Below, piece by piece: positions 25,257-33,488 of a stretch of 64,000 bases of DNA. The stretch lies in NCBI RefSeq assembly GCF_016863435.1, contig NZ_BOOW01000020.1, forward strand, positions 186,001 through 250,000. The letters are read 5' to 3'. The notes below the pieces were generated by a model. The model was given only the letters and a program-made list of their open reading frames with translations. It was not told the DNA's origin and made no database searches. Position 1 is the first letter of the stretch; each line of letters starts with the position of its first letter. Origin of the DNA: Sinosporangium siamense. Lineage in GTDB: Bacteria > Actinomycetota > Actinomycetes > Streptosporangiales > Streptosporangiaceae. Position numbers and translations under genes: made by a program.

Positions 25257-27101
25257 ATGAACCTGAGTCTGAGCGACATCGCGCCGCCCCTGCGCTGGAC
25301 ATCCCCCGGCCAGATCGCGCCCATCGCCAACGATCCACGCCTCCCCGAGGCGTGGTGGCAGGCGATCCCGCTCGACCGCGCCTGCGCCACCCTCGGCGCA
25401 TCCGACGTGGCCGCGCGGCTCGCCGACCTCACCCTCGCGTCCTGGGGCCACTTGATATTGGGGGACGTGCTTCCGCTCCTCAGGTTCACCGACCCGGTGG
25501 AAAGCACCCGCACCGCCGACGGGCTCGGCAGAGACACCGTGCACAAGCTCTTCAGCGGCGTCATCGAACGGCTGCTGATCCCCGCCGAGGAACGCTCGGC
25601 CGTGCCCCTGCCACCGTCACGGCCCGAACGGCCGCTGCCGGAGGTCATCGACGAGGTCTTCGAAGGGCTCGACGAGCGCCAGCGGGCCATCGCGAGAGAC
25701 CGACTGTACGCCTCGCAGCGGGCCACGCTCGACGAACTCGCCCAGAGGTTCTCCGTCACCCGGGAACGCATCCGGCAGATCGAACGTGACCTGCGTGAAC
25801 ACGTCGACGAATGGCTCGGCGGGCCCGACGCCGCCCCGCTCGTCGCCCACGTCTCCTGGCTGCGGGGGCGCCTTGGCTCCGCCGTACCGGCCGACGACCT
25901 CGCCGCCGCCGTGCCGTGGCACCGCACCGAGCTCACCACACTCACCATCCCCGCGTGGCGGTTCGTGCGCACGCTGCTGACCGGCTATGAGCAGGTCGAC
26001 GGCTGGCTCGTCACCGGCGGCGCCGACGAGCTGCGGGAGAAGACCCGGCAGCTCTTCACCGACGGGCCCCGGCCCCTCCCGGAAGCCGTCACCGTGGTCG
26101 CCCAGCTCGGCGTGCGCGAAGACGTCGCCGAGCGCTGGATCGCCGCCGTGCCCCAGCTGCGCCTCCTCGAAGAACACGTGGTCGCCTGGCCGCGCAGCGT
26201 CAACGAGAAGGCCGAAGCGGTGCTCGCCGTCACCGGGAGCGCCCTGACCCCCGAGGAGATCCAGGAGCGCATCGGCGAGGACTACAGCCTCGTCGGCATC
26301 CGCAACCAGCTCACCGCCGACGACCGGTTCCTGCGGGTCGACCGGAACAAGTACGGACTGACCCGGTGGGGCGGCGAGGAATATCTCGGCATCCGGGAAA
26401 TGATCGTCCGGGAGATCGAGCGGGCCGGCGGCGAGGCGTCGGTCTCCACGATCGTCGCCAACCTGACCTCCCGCTACGACGTCAGCGAAAGCTCCGTGCG
26501 CGCCTACGCCGGCGGCCCCGGCTTCGAACGCACCCAGCGCGGCTGGGTGCGCGTCGCAGGCTCCGACGGCAACGGCGCCTACCAGCCGCGCAAGGACGTC
26601 TCGGAGACCCGGCGCTGCTTCCGCAGCCGCGACGGCCGCTGGTGGCACCGCGTCGACGTCAACGCCGAACACCTCCGCGGCTCCGGCTCCCCCCTGCCCA
26701 CCGGCTTCGCCGCCTACCTCGGTATGGCCCCCGGCGGCCAGCTCACTGGCTCCGCCCCCTCCGGCGACGTGGTCATCAGCTGGCATAACCAGCCCACCAT
26801 GGGGTCGATCCGCAACATCCTCTCCGAGTCCAACGCGGCCGAGGGCGACCACGTCTTCCTCACCGTCTCCGACGGCGGCGAACTCCTCACCCGCTACCTC
26901 CCCGCCGCACCCCCCGCCATGCCCCCGGTCAACCGCGCCCTCCACCTCATCGGCTACACCGCCCCCGTCGCCTCGGAAGCCGAAGGCTACCGCCTCATCG
27001 GCGCCCGCATCGGCCTCCCCGAGACCGCCCCCCGAGAGGACATCATCGCCAGACTCCGCGAACGCGGCGACCGAGACATCCTCGGCTTCCTCGGGGTGTA
27101 A
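25257..27101 (+). CDS. Sigma-70 region-4-like/HARE-HTH-like DNA-binding protein, helicase-associated
   Basis: 614 residues, a shorter paralogue of the first gene of the module and without the disordered insert. A well-kept sigma region-4 type helix-turn-helix lies at about 158-187 (LDELAQRFSVTRERIRQIER). A second winged-helix segment near 328-368 (LTPEEIQERIGEDYSLVGIR) resembles HARE-HTH domains, as in the RNA polymerase delta subunit. The C-terminal domain (SETRRCFRSRDGRWWHRVDV) is shared with the paralogue and ends in LRERGDRDILGFLG. It follows the helicase after 49 bp. It may target the module to promoters or damaged templates; this is inference. Confidence 0.72.
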   Translation: MNLSLSDIAPPLRWTSPGQIAPIANDPRLPEAWWQAIPLDRACATLGASDVAARLADLTLASWGHLILGDVLPLLRFTDPVESTRTADGLGRDTVHKLFSGVIERLLIPAEERSAVPLPPSRPERPLPEVIDEVFEGLDERQRAIARDRLYASQRATLDELAQRFSVTRERIRQIERDLREHVDEWLGGPDAAPLVAHVSWLRGRLGSAVPADDLAAAVPWHRTELTTLTIPAWRFVRTLLTGYEQVDGWLVTGGADELREKTRQLFTDGPRPLPEAVTVVAQLGVREDVAERWIAAVPQLRLLEEHVVAWPRSVNEKAEAVLAVTGSALTPEEIQERIGEDYSLVGIRNQLTADDRFLRVDRNKYGLTRWGGEEYLGIREMIVREIERAGGEASVSTIVANLTSRYDVSESSVRAYAGGPGFERTQRGWVRVAGSDGNGAYQPRKDVSETRRCFRSRDGRWWHRVDVNAEHLRGSGSPLPTGFAAYLGMAPGGQLTGSAPSGDVVISWHNQPTMGSIRNILSESNAAEGDHVFLTVSDGGELLTRYLPAAPPAMPPVNRALHLIGYTAPVASEAEGYRLIGARIGLPETAPREDIIARLRERGDRDILGFLGV

Positions 27102-27136
27102 CAGGCACGGTCACCGCGGTTCGCCTCTCCTGCGAA

Positions 27137-27446
27137 CTCCCAACTCCCAGGATTGGGAGAATCTGGGAGCAAACTGGGAGCACCAGCGTCCACCCACGCT
27201 GACCTGGCACTTCTCCGGGGCGATCACCCAACTGGGAGAAGCTGGGAACAGACTGGGAGCAGTGGCGCCCCACCCCGCTGACCTGGCGTGTCACCGAATC
27301 CTCCCAAGGCGATCTTCCAACTCCCAGAACTGGGAGAACCTGGGAGCAAACTGTGAGCAGGCTCAGCCCACAGTCGCCATCTCGTGTTTTACTAGGTCGA
27401 CAGCCCCAACTCCCAGAACTGGGAGAACCTGGGAGCAAACTGGGAG
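27137..27446. repeat. Four clusters of helically phased CTGGGAG heptamers upstream of fic
   Basis: Each cluster reads CTGGGAG-N3-CTGGGAG-N4-CTGGGAG, so heptamers start every 10 then 11 bp, on one face of the helix. First heptamers start at 27153, 27232, 27330 and 27419. Three of the clusters also have an inverted CTCCCAG two bases before the first heptamer (for example CTCCCAG-AA-CTGGGAG at 27321-27336). The whole 392-bp gap from 27102 to the fic ATG at 27494 has no other gene. Likely roles are a multi-site operator or a protein-assembly site. Confidence 0.9.
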
Positions 27447-27493
27447 ATCGCCTGGATGGTGGTCCCCGCCGAGCGCACGAAACTCGAGGCCAG

Positions 27494-28840
27494 ATGCGAA
27501 CCCCACAGGTGCCACCCCCGACCGCCGAGGTGCTTCAACGGCTCAGCGACCCGCGAGTGCTGGCCATTCTGGCGGGTCACGACCATGGGACGCCCTATCA
27601 CCATTGGGAGGACACCCGATATCGGAAACCTCCACAGGAGTTGTCACGAGAAGAATGGTGGGCGGTCATCAAGGCGGCCCGGCTCGCCGACAGCCGGCGC
27701 ATCCCCCTCGCGGACACCGCGGGCAGGCCATTCTTCTACTGTCTCCCCGACGAGGTGCTGCGGGATAACGAGTTCGTCAGCACACAAACGGGCGGCGGCA
27801 TCGGCCTGGGGGAAGACGTGGCCAACCCCGCCGTGCGGGACCAATACCTCGTCAACTCACTGATCGAGGAGGCGGTCACCTCCAGCCAGCTGGAGGGCGC
27901 AAGGACCGACAAGCGTGTCGCTCAAGCGATGATCAGGTCGGGGCGCGAACCTCGCGACAAGAGCGAGCGCATGATCCTGAACAACTTCCGGGCCATGGAG
28001 TTCGTAAGCGAGATCCGCTCCGAACCACTCACCCCGGAGATCATCTGCCAGATCCAGCGCATCGCCACCGAAGGGACCTTGGACAACCCGGCGAGCGCCG
28101 GAAGGTTCCAACTCCCGCACGAGGAGCGTGTCGGCGTCTACGACACCGAGGGAAACCTCCTTTACCGGCCGCCGCCGGCCGAGGTGCTGCCCGAACGCAT
28201 TGAGCAGCTGTGCAGATTCGCCAACACCATGGACAGCGGACCGTATCTTCCGTGCGCGGTCCGGGCGATCGTCATCCATTTCATGCTGGCTTATGAACAT
28301 CCTTTCGAGGACGGAAACGGGCGGACGGCGCGGCTGCTTTTCTATTGGTCGATGCTGCACCACGGATATTGGCTAACGGAGTTCATCTCCATATCCAGCA
28401 TCATCGGCAGAGCGCCCGCGAAATACGGCCGCGCCTTTCTCCGGACCGAGACCGACGACAACGATCTCACCTATTTCATTCTCTTCCATCTGCGGGTCCT
28501 GCGCACCGCAATCGATGAACTCCACACCTACCTCGCCCGGAAGGTCACCGAGGTCCGCGAGCTGACCGGGAAGCTGCACAACGAAGCCGGCCATTTCAAT
28601 CACCGGCAGCTCGCACTGCTCGGCGACGCCCTCAAGAACCCCGGCGCGAGCTACTCCGTCCAGTCCCACCGAACCTCGCACCGCGTGTCCGCGGAGACGG
28701 CCCGGCAGGACCTTTTGGAGCTTGAGGGCAATGGTTTCCTGGAGAAAAGCCGCATGGGCAAGAAATTCGTCTACCGCCCCAGAGCGAATCTCGCAGAGAA
28801 GGTCAGAATGTTCAGCGGCACCCACCCGGAAATCGGTTAA
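27494..28840 (+). CDS. Fic family protein with N-terminal self-inhibitory motif and C-terminal winged helix
   Basis: 448 residues. The Fic motif HPFEDGNGR is at about 269-277, as expected for an AMP-transferase. The inhibitory motif (S/T)xxxE(G/N) appears as SSQLEG (about 130-135), so Glu134 should block ATP positioning until inhibition is relieved. The C-terminal region (SAETARQDLLELEGNGFLEK) is a winged-helix type, common in this class. I chose ATG 27494 after GAGG. Upstream lie the phased heptamers. Its TAA stop overlaps the stop of the antisense rraA fragment at 28837-28901. The protein target is unknown. Confidence 0.88.
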   Translation: MRTPQVPPPTAEVLQRLSDPRVLAILAGHDHGTPYHHWEDTRYRKPPQELSREEWWAVIKAARLADSRRIPLADTAGRPFFYCLPDEVLRDNEFVSTQTGGGIGLGEDVANPAVRDQYLVNSLIEEAVTSSQLEGARTDKRVAQAMIRSGREPRDKSERMILNNFRAMEFVSEIRSEPLTPEIICQIQRIATEGTLDNPASAGRFQLPHEERVGVYDTEGNLLYRPPPAEVLPERIEQLCRFANTMDSGPYLPCAVRAIVIHFMLAYEHPFEDGNGRTARLLFYWSMLHHGYWLTEFISISSIIGRAPAKYGRAFLRTETDDNDLTYFILFHLRVLRTAIDELHTYLARKVTEVRELTGKLHNEAGHFNHRQLALLGDALKNPGASYSVQSHRTSHRVSAETARQDLLELEGNGFLEKSRMGKKFVYRPRANLAEKVRMFSGTHPEIG

Positions 28841-28901
28841 TCCTCCGGTGATTGCGGGCTTATGACGATGCCGTCCTCGTCGCTGTAGAGCCAGGAGCCG
28901 G
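28838..28901 (-). pseudogene. rraA 3'-end fragment (left copy of a 64-bp direct repeat)
   Basis: 28838-28901 matches 32351-32414 at 58 of 64 positions. On the minus strand it still encodes the RraA tail: [20 protein letters not shown] and a stop, compared with [18 protein letters not shown] in the intact gene. No upstream part of rraA is present here. Together with the intact gene end it brackets the first NLR cassette. Confidence 0.9.
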
Positions 28902-31301
28902 AGGCAGTAGAGCTTTGATCGCCTCCTGTCGGCGCATGGACTCGGGGTCGTCGAAACGCGAGAGGATGCCCAGTGCTTCACGACCGTGCCGCGCCGCTTC
29001 CTCCTCTGCTCCCAGGGCATGCAAAGCGGCGGCCAGGTCTCCCAGTGCGAGGGCGAGGAACCATTGGTGGCCGATGTCGCGGTGGACCGCCGCCGCGCGA
29101 CGGTGGAAGTCGGCGGCCTCGGAGTGGCGCTCCATTCCCTGATAGGCCCGGCCGGTGCCGCTCCAGGCGAGGGCTTCACGAGTGCGGTCCCCGATGGTGC
29201 GCTGGATGACGGCTGAACGTTGGCAGGAGATCAGAGCCTCGGGGAACCGGCCTGCTGCGCACTGGACCTCTCCGAGTTCAATCAGCCAGAAACCTTCCCA
29301 CATCTGGTTTCTATGCGCTTGGGCAATGGCGATGGCGTCTTCGATGTACGGCAGAGCCTCGGCCGGTCGGCCGGCTCTGCGGAGATTCATGCTGATCAGG
29401 CGTAGGGCGTTGCCCTCGCTTCCGGCGTTGCCCTGGGAGCGGTAGGAAGCGAGGGCGGCCTCCAGCATTGTGGCGGCGAGTTCGTGTTCGCCGAGTTCGG
29501 CGTGCACCTGGCCGAGGTTGCCGGAGACCACGGCCTCCCGTCCTGGCTCGTTGAGCTCTGCATATATCGCCGCGCTCGCCGTGAAATGCGTTTGGGCCTC
29601 ACGCAGGCGATGTGCACGGAGGTGAACCAGTCCCAGCCGGTTGCGGGATCTCGCCTCACCCTGACGGTCACCGAGCTCGCGGTAGACGGCCAAGGCTGCT
29701 TCGGCGTACTCGATCGCCTTGTCTGAACGCTGAGCCTGTGTGTAGGCCATGGCGAGGCCGTCGAGGTTCTCGGCTTCGCCGTACCGATCCCCGAGGAGGC
29801 GTGCGGCGTCGAGGCCGCGCTGCCCGACCTCGAACCAGTGCTGAAACTCGTTGAGGCGCGCGTAGATCTCTTTGAGGACGGCGGAGAGTCGCCACACCGT
29901 CGCATGGTGCCCGGTGTCGAAGGCGGATCTCACGACGTCGACGAGGTTGCTGCGCTCCGCTTCGTACCAGGCCATCGCGGCGTCGTAGTCGGGGAAGGCC
30001 GGTGGCCTCGGCTCGTCGGCGGCATCGCTCAGGCGGATCGGAGCCGGCCCCGGCACGATGTGGGCCCGGGCCGCGGCGGCGCCCAGCGTATACCAGGAAT
30101 ACAACCGCTGCTCGATCACGCGGCGACTTGCCGCGGTCTCCTCGCGCTCGATCTGGTCGATGGCATAGGCACGCAACAGATCATGGAACTGATAGCGGCC
30201 GGGTCGATGCTGCTCAACGAGGTGTGCCCCGGCCAGGAGATCCAAAGTGGGGCGCACGCGGACCTCGTCCGTTCCGGCCACGGCGGCTGCGGCAGCTGTG
30301 CTGAAGTCGGCTCCCGGGTGGACTCCGAGCGTGCGGAACAGCCGGGCGGCCTCTTCCGGCAGCGCCCGATAGGACCAGGCGAACACTCCACGCACGGCAT
30401 CGGCTTCCTCGCCGTCGACGACCGTCAACGCCTCCCACAGGCCGGATTCGTCGCGGAGATCAGCGATCAGTTCGCTGAGCGGCATCCACGGACGACTCGC
30501 CGCCCGCTCGGCTGCGATCCGCAGGGCGAGCGGCAGGCCCGCACAAAGCCGGGAGAGTTCGGCGAGCGAGTCCGGGTCGTCGCCGCCGCGGTAGGCGTCG
30601 GTGACCCGGCGCAGCAGCGCGATGGCGTCTTGTTCCGGCAGAATGCCGAGTGTCAGGCGTTCCGCGCCGTCGCGGGCGACAAGTGCCGACAACCTGTTGC
30701 GGCTGGTGATCAGAACCAGGCATCCGGCGGCGCCCGGGAGGAGAGGACGGATCTGGCCTGCGGTCACGGCGTTGTCCAAGACCACCAGCAGGCGGCGGCC
30801 GGCCAGCAGGGATCGATAGAGGGCCGACCTGTCGTCGAGGTCGCTGGGAATCGCGGCCGGTTCGACACCGAGTGCTCGCAGGAAACGTTCGAGCACGTAT
30901 GCGGCTTCCAGGGGAGGGCCGGGATCATAGCCCCTGAGGTTGACGTAGAGCTGTCCGTCGGGAAACCGCTCCTTGGCGCGATGTGCCCAGTGAAGTGCGA
31001 GTGAAGTCTTGCCGACCCCGGCGGTGCCGACGATCACCGCGATGGTAACCGCGGATCCTTCGTGCTCGTGATCGTCGAGCGTCGCCTCCAGGCGCGTGAG
31101 TTCGTGTCCGCGGTTGACGAAGCCCCGCACGTCTCGGGGAAGCTCGCGGGGTATCCGCGGTGCCTGGCGGGCGGCCTGTTGAAAGTGCACCCCACCGTAG
31201 ACATCTCTCGCCTGGACGACGTCTGACGCATTGCCGGACAGGATCGACTGCGAGTCGCCGGACGGGGGATCCGGCGTGGGGGCCGGTTCCTGGCCCTGCA
31301 C
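28860..31301 (-). CDS. NB-ARC/TPR protein (bacterial NLR-like), cassette 1
   Basis: 813 residues from GTG 31301, with GGAGGG upstream. The order is: N-terminal leader DVVQARDVYGGVHF, NB-ARC ATPase with Walker A GTAGVGKTS (92-100), Walker B LLVVLDNA (171-178), a LITSRNR sensor and GLPLALRIAAERA. A winged-helix-like stretch (RYQFHDLLRAYAIDQ) follows, then about eight TPR units from about residue 470. There is no SARP DNA-binding domain. Such STAND ATPases oligomerise on sensing a ligand, and many act in antiphage defence. The last 13 codons lie inside the rraA-derived repeat, so the C-terminus is chimeric. Confidence 0.85.
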   Translation of the reverse strand: MQGQEPAPTPDPPSGDSQSILSGNASDVVQARDVYGGVHFQQAARQAPRIPRELPRDVRGFVNRGHELTRLEATLDDHEHEGSAVTIAVIVGTAGVGKTSLALHWAHRAKERFPDGQLYVNLRGYDPGPPLEAAYVLERFLRALGVEPAAIPSDLDDRSALYRSLLAGRRLLVVLDNAVTAGQIRPLLPGAAGCLVLITSRNRLSALVARDGAERLTLGILPEQDAIALLRRVTDAYRGGDDPDSLAELSRLCAGLPLALRIAAERAASRPWMPLSELIADLRDESGLWEALTVVDGEEADAVRGVFAWSYRALPEEAARLFRTLGVHPGADFSTAAAAAVAGTDEVRVRPTLDLLAGAHLVEQHRPGRYQFHDLLRAYAIDQIEREETAASRRVIEQRLYSWYTLGAAAARAHIVPGPAPIRLSDAADEPRPPAFPDYDAAMAWYEAERSNLVDVVRSAFDTGHHATVWRLSAVLKEIYARLNEFQHWFEVGQRGLDAARLLGDRYGEAENLDGLAMAYTQAQRSDKAIEYAEAALAVYRELGDRQGEARSRNRLGLVHLRAHRLREAQTHFTASAAIYAELNEPGREAVVSGNLGQVHAELGEHELAATMLEAALASYRSQGNAGSEGNALRLISMNLRRAGRPAEALPYIEDAIAIAQAHRNQMWEGFWLIELGEVQCAAGRFPEALISCQRSAVIQRTIGDRTREALAWSGTGRAYQGMERHSEAADFHRRAAAVHRDIGHQWFLALALGDLAAALHALGAEEEAARHGREALGILSRFDDPESMRRQEAIKALLPPAPGSTATRTASS

Positions 31302-31329
31302 GTCCAGCCCTCCGGTTCCGGGTGAGCGA

Positions 31330-31944
31330 TCACGACTTCACGGCCGGAGGGGCGAGTCCGGCTACTTCGCGAGCGAAGTAGGAGCGGATGTCCTCGCCTT
31401 GTTCGTGCAGGGACTTGATGACATGCCGGCAGCGCTCGATCAGCAGGGGATCGGTGAAGCGTGTGGATCCGTCACCAACGCCTTGTGCGGTGTAGTGAAT
31501 TCGATACATCGTCTTGGCGCCCAGGGTGATGATTTCCGGAAACGGCCCCGACGTCTCTCGGTCAGCCGTCTGGTCGACGGTCACAATGTGAATGCGCTCT
31601 CCGCACTCCGCCCTGAGGTTGAGCAGATGCAGTTCCCACTGGAGGTAAGGCGTCAACGGCCACTCGACGACGCGCACCCGATAGGACGCCACGCCTCGAT
31701 TCGCATGCTCGCCGAAATATTCTTCGAGCCTGTTTCTTCCCTCTGCGATGAGCCGGAGCGCGGTCTGCCAGTCACCGGCGTCGAACGCCTCCCAACTCGG
31801 CACTCCCGGTTCCGCGAACGACTGCCGGCGCTCGAGTTTCCATGACTCGTCGTCGTAGAGCCGCTGGTATTCGGTCCTGAACTCCGCCCTGTAGACGGCT
31901 CTTTCGAGCCGCTCGCCGGAAAAACCCTCAAGGAGGTCAGTCAT
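31330..31944 (-). CDS. DUF6879 family protein, cassette 1
   Basis: A 204-residue protein with the DUF6879 hallmarks ESWKLERRQSF, SWEAFDAGDW and a final YFAREVAGL. The ATG overlaps the stop of the upstream small gene by 8 bp, and the NLR gene starts 28 bp downstream. DUF6879 proteins are widespread in actinomycetes, usually beside HTH or DUF397 genes, and have no proven biochemical function. The fixed position before an NB-ARC/TPR gene, repeated in cassette 2, suggests that it works with the NLR as an effector, adaptor or regulator. Confidence 0.8.
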   Translation of the reverse strand: MTDLLEGFSGERLERAVYRAEFRTEYQRLYDDESWKLERRQSFAEPGVPSWEAFDAGDWQTALRLIAEGRNRLEEYFGEHANRGVASYRVRVVEWPLTPYLQWELHLLNLRAECGERIHIVTVDQTADRETSGPFPEIITLGAKTMYRIHYTAQGVGDGSTRFTDPLLIERCRHVIKSLHEQGEDIRSYFAREVAGLAPPAVKS

Positions 31945-32206
31945 CGGGGAGGTCTGCCTTTGCGGAGACGAACGTGGAGCGTGGGATCACTACCAGACTC
32001 TCCCCTTCGGCGATCTTCAGGTCCGCGGGGAGGCGGGAGGCATAGGCACCGGTGAGATCTTGACCGACAACAACGATATCCCCGTTATCCAGCTCCCAGA
32101 TATCGGGGCACTCATCGTCGTTGCCGGTGTGTCCAAGCGCGGCAGGAGTGTCGCCGAGCCGCCTCGAGAGCGAGGCCGTTGGATCGGCGCGCCAAGGAAT
32201 GCTCAT
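31937..32206 (-). CDS. Small acidic protein, first gene of cassette 1
   Basis: 89 residues from ATG 32206 (MSIPWRADPTASLSRRLG), with GGGGAG 6 bp upstream. The core CPDIWELDNGDIVVVGQDLT is nearly identical in the cassette 2 homologue. Its stop overlaps the DUF6879 start by 8 bp (ATGACTGA). I do not recognise the family. The order and coupling suggest a partner of the DUF6879 protein. It is compact and acidic at its end, as an antitoxin or inhibitor could be, but no DNA-binding motif is seen. Confidence 0.65.
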   Translation of the reverse strand: MSIPWRADPTASLSRRLGDTPAALGHTGNDDECPDIWELDNGDIVVVGQDLTGAYASRLPADLKIAEGESLVVIPRSTFVSAKADLPDD

Positions 32207-32305
32207 GCGGCGCTCCCCTCGCCACTCTTCTCGGTGGCGGCAATCTATCACGACAAAGAGGAATGGATTTCCCCGGTTAGCAGAAAGTTGCCGCCTCGTG
32301 AGCTA

Positions 32306-32334
32306 TAACTACCTGATCCCGCAATCGGTGACAA
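32306..32334 (-). promoter_or_regulatory. Candidate promoter of cassette 1
   Basis: On the minus strand TTGTCA (32334-32329) and TAGTTA (32311-32306) are separated by 17 bp, about 100 bp before the small gene start. The match is moderate. Confidence 0.45.
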
Positions 32335-32349
32335 TCGTAGATAAATCGA

Positions 32350-32832
32350 CTAATCCTCCAGTGGTTCCGGGCTTACGACGATGCCGTCTTCGTCGCTGTA
32401 GAGCCAGGCGCCGGGGGTGAAGGTGGTGTCGCCGAAGGAGACGGGGATGTCTACTTCGCCGGTGCCGGTCTTGGTGCTTTTGCGGGGGTTTGAGCCGAGG
32501 GCCTTGATGCCGAGGTCGAGGGTGGAGAGGGCGACGGTGTCGCGGACGGCGCCGTTGACGACGACGCCGGACCAGTTGTTCCCGACGGCGGAGGCGGCGA
32601 TGAGGTCGCCCATGAGGGCGGTGCGCAAGGAGGCGCCACCGTCGACGACCAGGACGCGCGCGTTGCCGGGGGTGGCAAGGATCTGTTTGACCAGGGCGTT
32701 GTCTTCGAGGCAGCGGATGGTGGCGACCTGGCCGCTGAAGCGGTCGCGTGTGCCGAACGAGCGGAACTGAGTGACGCAGCTCGACAGGGCGTCACCGTAC
32801 TTGTCGATGAGGTCGGCCGTCGTGAAGTCCAT
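32350..32832 (-). CDS. rraA: RraA family protein (4-hydroxy-4-methyl-2-oxoglutarate aldolase type)
   Basis: 160 residues, the typical RraA length. [15 protein letters not shown] carries the Gly-x-x-Arg-Asp motif that binds metal and pyruvate in HMG/CHA aldolases. E. coli RraA instead inhibits RNase E; the bare fold cannot separate these roles. I chose ATG 32832 ([14 protein letters not shown]). It sits between the two NLR cassettes, and a second copy of its 3' end lies 3.5 kb away beside fic. It was probably the resident gene into whose end cassette 1 moved. Confidence 0.85.
   Translation of the reverse strand: MDFTTADLIDKYGDALSSCVTQFRSFGTRDRFSGQVATIRCLEDNALVKQILATPGNARVLVVDGGASLRTALMGDLIAASAVGNNWSGVVVNGAVRDTVALSTLDLGIKALGSNPRKSTKTGTGEVDIPVSFGDTTFTPGAWLYSDEDGIVVSPEPLED
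32351..32414. repeat. rraA 3' end (right copy of the 64-bp direct repeat)
   Basis: This is the counterpart of 28838-28901 (58 of 64 identical, same orientation). The distance between copy starts is 3,513 bp, enclosing exactly cassette 1. Confidence 0.9.
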
Positions 32833-33169
32833 GAGAGGGATTCTGCCCAAGAGTAGGGCGAAGGTGACCCTGACCCCGCCGGTTTGAGCAACGTGGCAGG
32901 TGCCGGCTGCTCACAAAACACGACCTGCCGAGCTCGGGCTCCTGCTTTCGGGGGGCGGACAATAGAGATCATCTGAAGTCCATGCCCTCACGTTGAGATC
33001 TTGCTACGGTTTCGGAGGATACTTAATCGACCCTGACCGAAGGTTACGGCACCCTCACGAACTTGCGACTTCAGTCAGGGGCCTGCCCTGGCCTGCCTTA
33101 CGAGTAAGGAAATCGTATCAGGCAGCGAGCTTTTCCCTTCGCGCATATAGGTTAAACTTTTGGAGAGCA
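32833..33169. other. Intergenic stretch between rraA and cassette 2
   Basis: About 340 bp, less GC-rich than its surroundings. CCCTGAC near 33030 and GTCAGGG near 33075 are inverted 40 bp apart. No gene, tRNA or integrase fragment was recognised. It should hold the rraA promoter. Confidence 0.5.
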
Positions 33170-33198
33170 TTGACCTAGTGAACCTCTGGGACTATTCT
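33170..33198 (+). promoter_or_regulatory. Promoter of cassette 2
   Basis: TTGACC (33170-33175), a 17-bp spacer and TATTCT (33193-33198) form a near-consensus housekeeping promoter. It lies 17 bp before the start at 33216, so the leader is only about 10 nt. Confidence 0.7.
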
Positions 33199-33215
33199 CC
33201 CACGAAGGGATGTGT

Positions 33216-33488
33216 ATGATGCCAAGTCTTTGGGAAGCGGATCCGGCGGCGTCGTTCAAACGTCGACTAGGAAAATCAGCGCTTGAACTCGACCAGACCA
33301 ACGATGGCCCTACATGTCCCGACATATGGGAGCTGGACAACGGCGATATCGCCATCATCGGTCGAGATCTGACGACAAACTACACCAGCAGGCTACCTGC
33401 CGGGGTGAAGGTCGGCCTCGACGAACGGCTCGTCGTCATTCCCGGCGTCATGCTCAAGGCCGCAAAACCGGATATATCAGATGAGTGA
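33216..33488 (+). CDS. Small acidic protein, first gene of cassette 2
   Basis: 90 residues (MMPSLWEADPAASFKRRLG). It is homologous to the 89-residue protein of cassette 1: both share CPDIWELDNGDI followed by a SRLPA stretch and an acidic tail. AAGGG lies 6 bp before ATG 33216; ATG 33219 matches the partner start. The stop overlaps the DUF6879 ATG by 8 bp (ATGAGTGA), as in cassette 1. The family was not recognised. Confidence 0.65.
   Translation: MMPSLWEADPAASFKRRLGKSALELDQTNDGPTCPDIWELDNGDIAIIGRDLTTNYTSRLPAGVKVGLDERLVVIPGVMLKAAKPDISDE

Noticed and set aside
27137-27446. Possible CRISPR array
   Set aside because: Only four units, built from internal heptamers, with unequal spacing (79, 98 and 89 bp) and no cas genes.
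32993-33178. 61-codon frame in the gap before cassette 2
   Set aside because: No ribosome-binding site, and it overlaps the cassette promoter; a chance frame.
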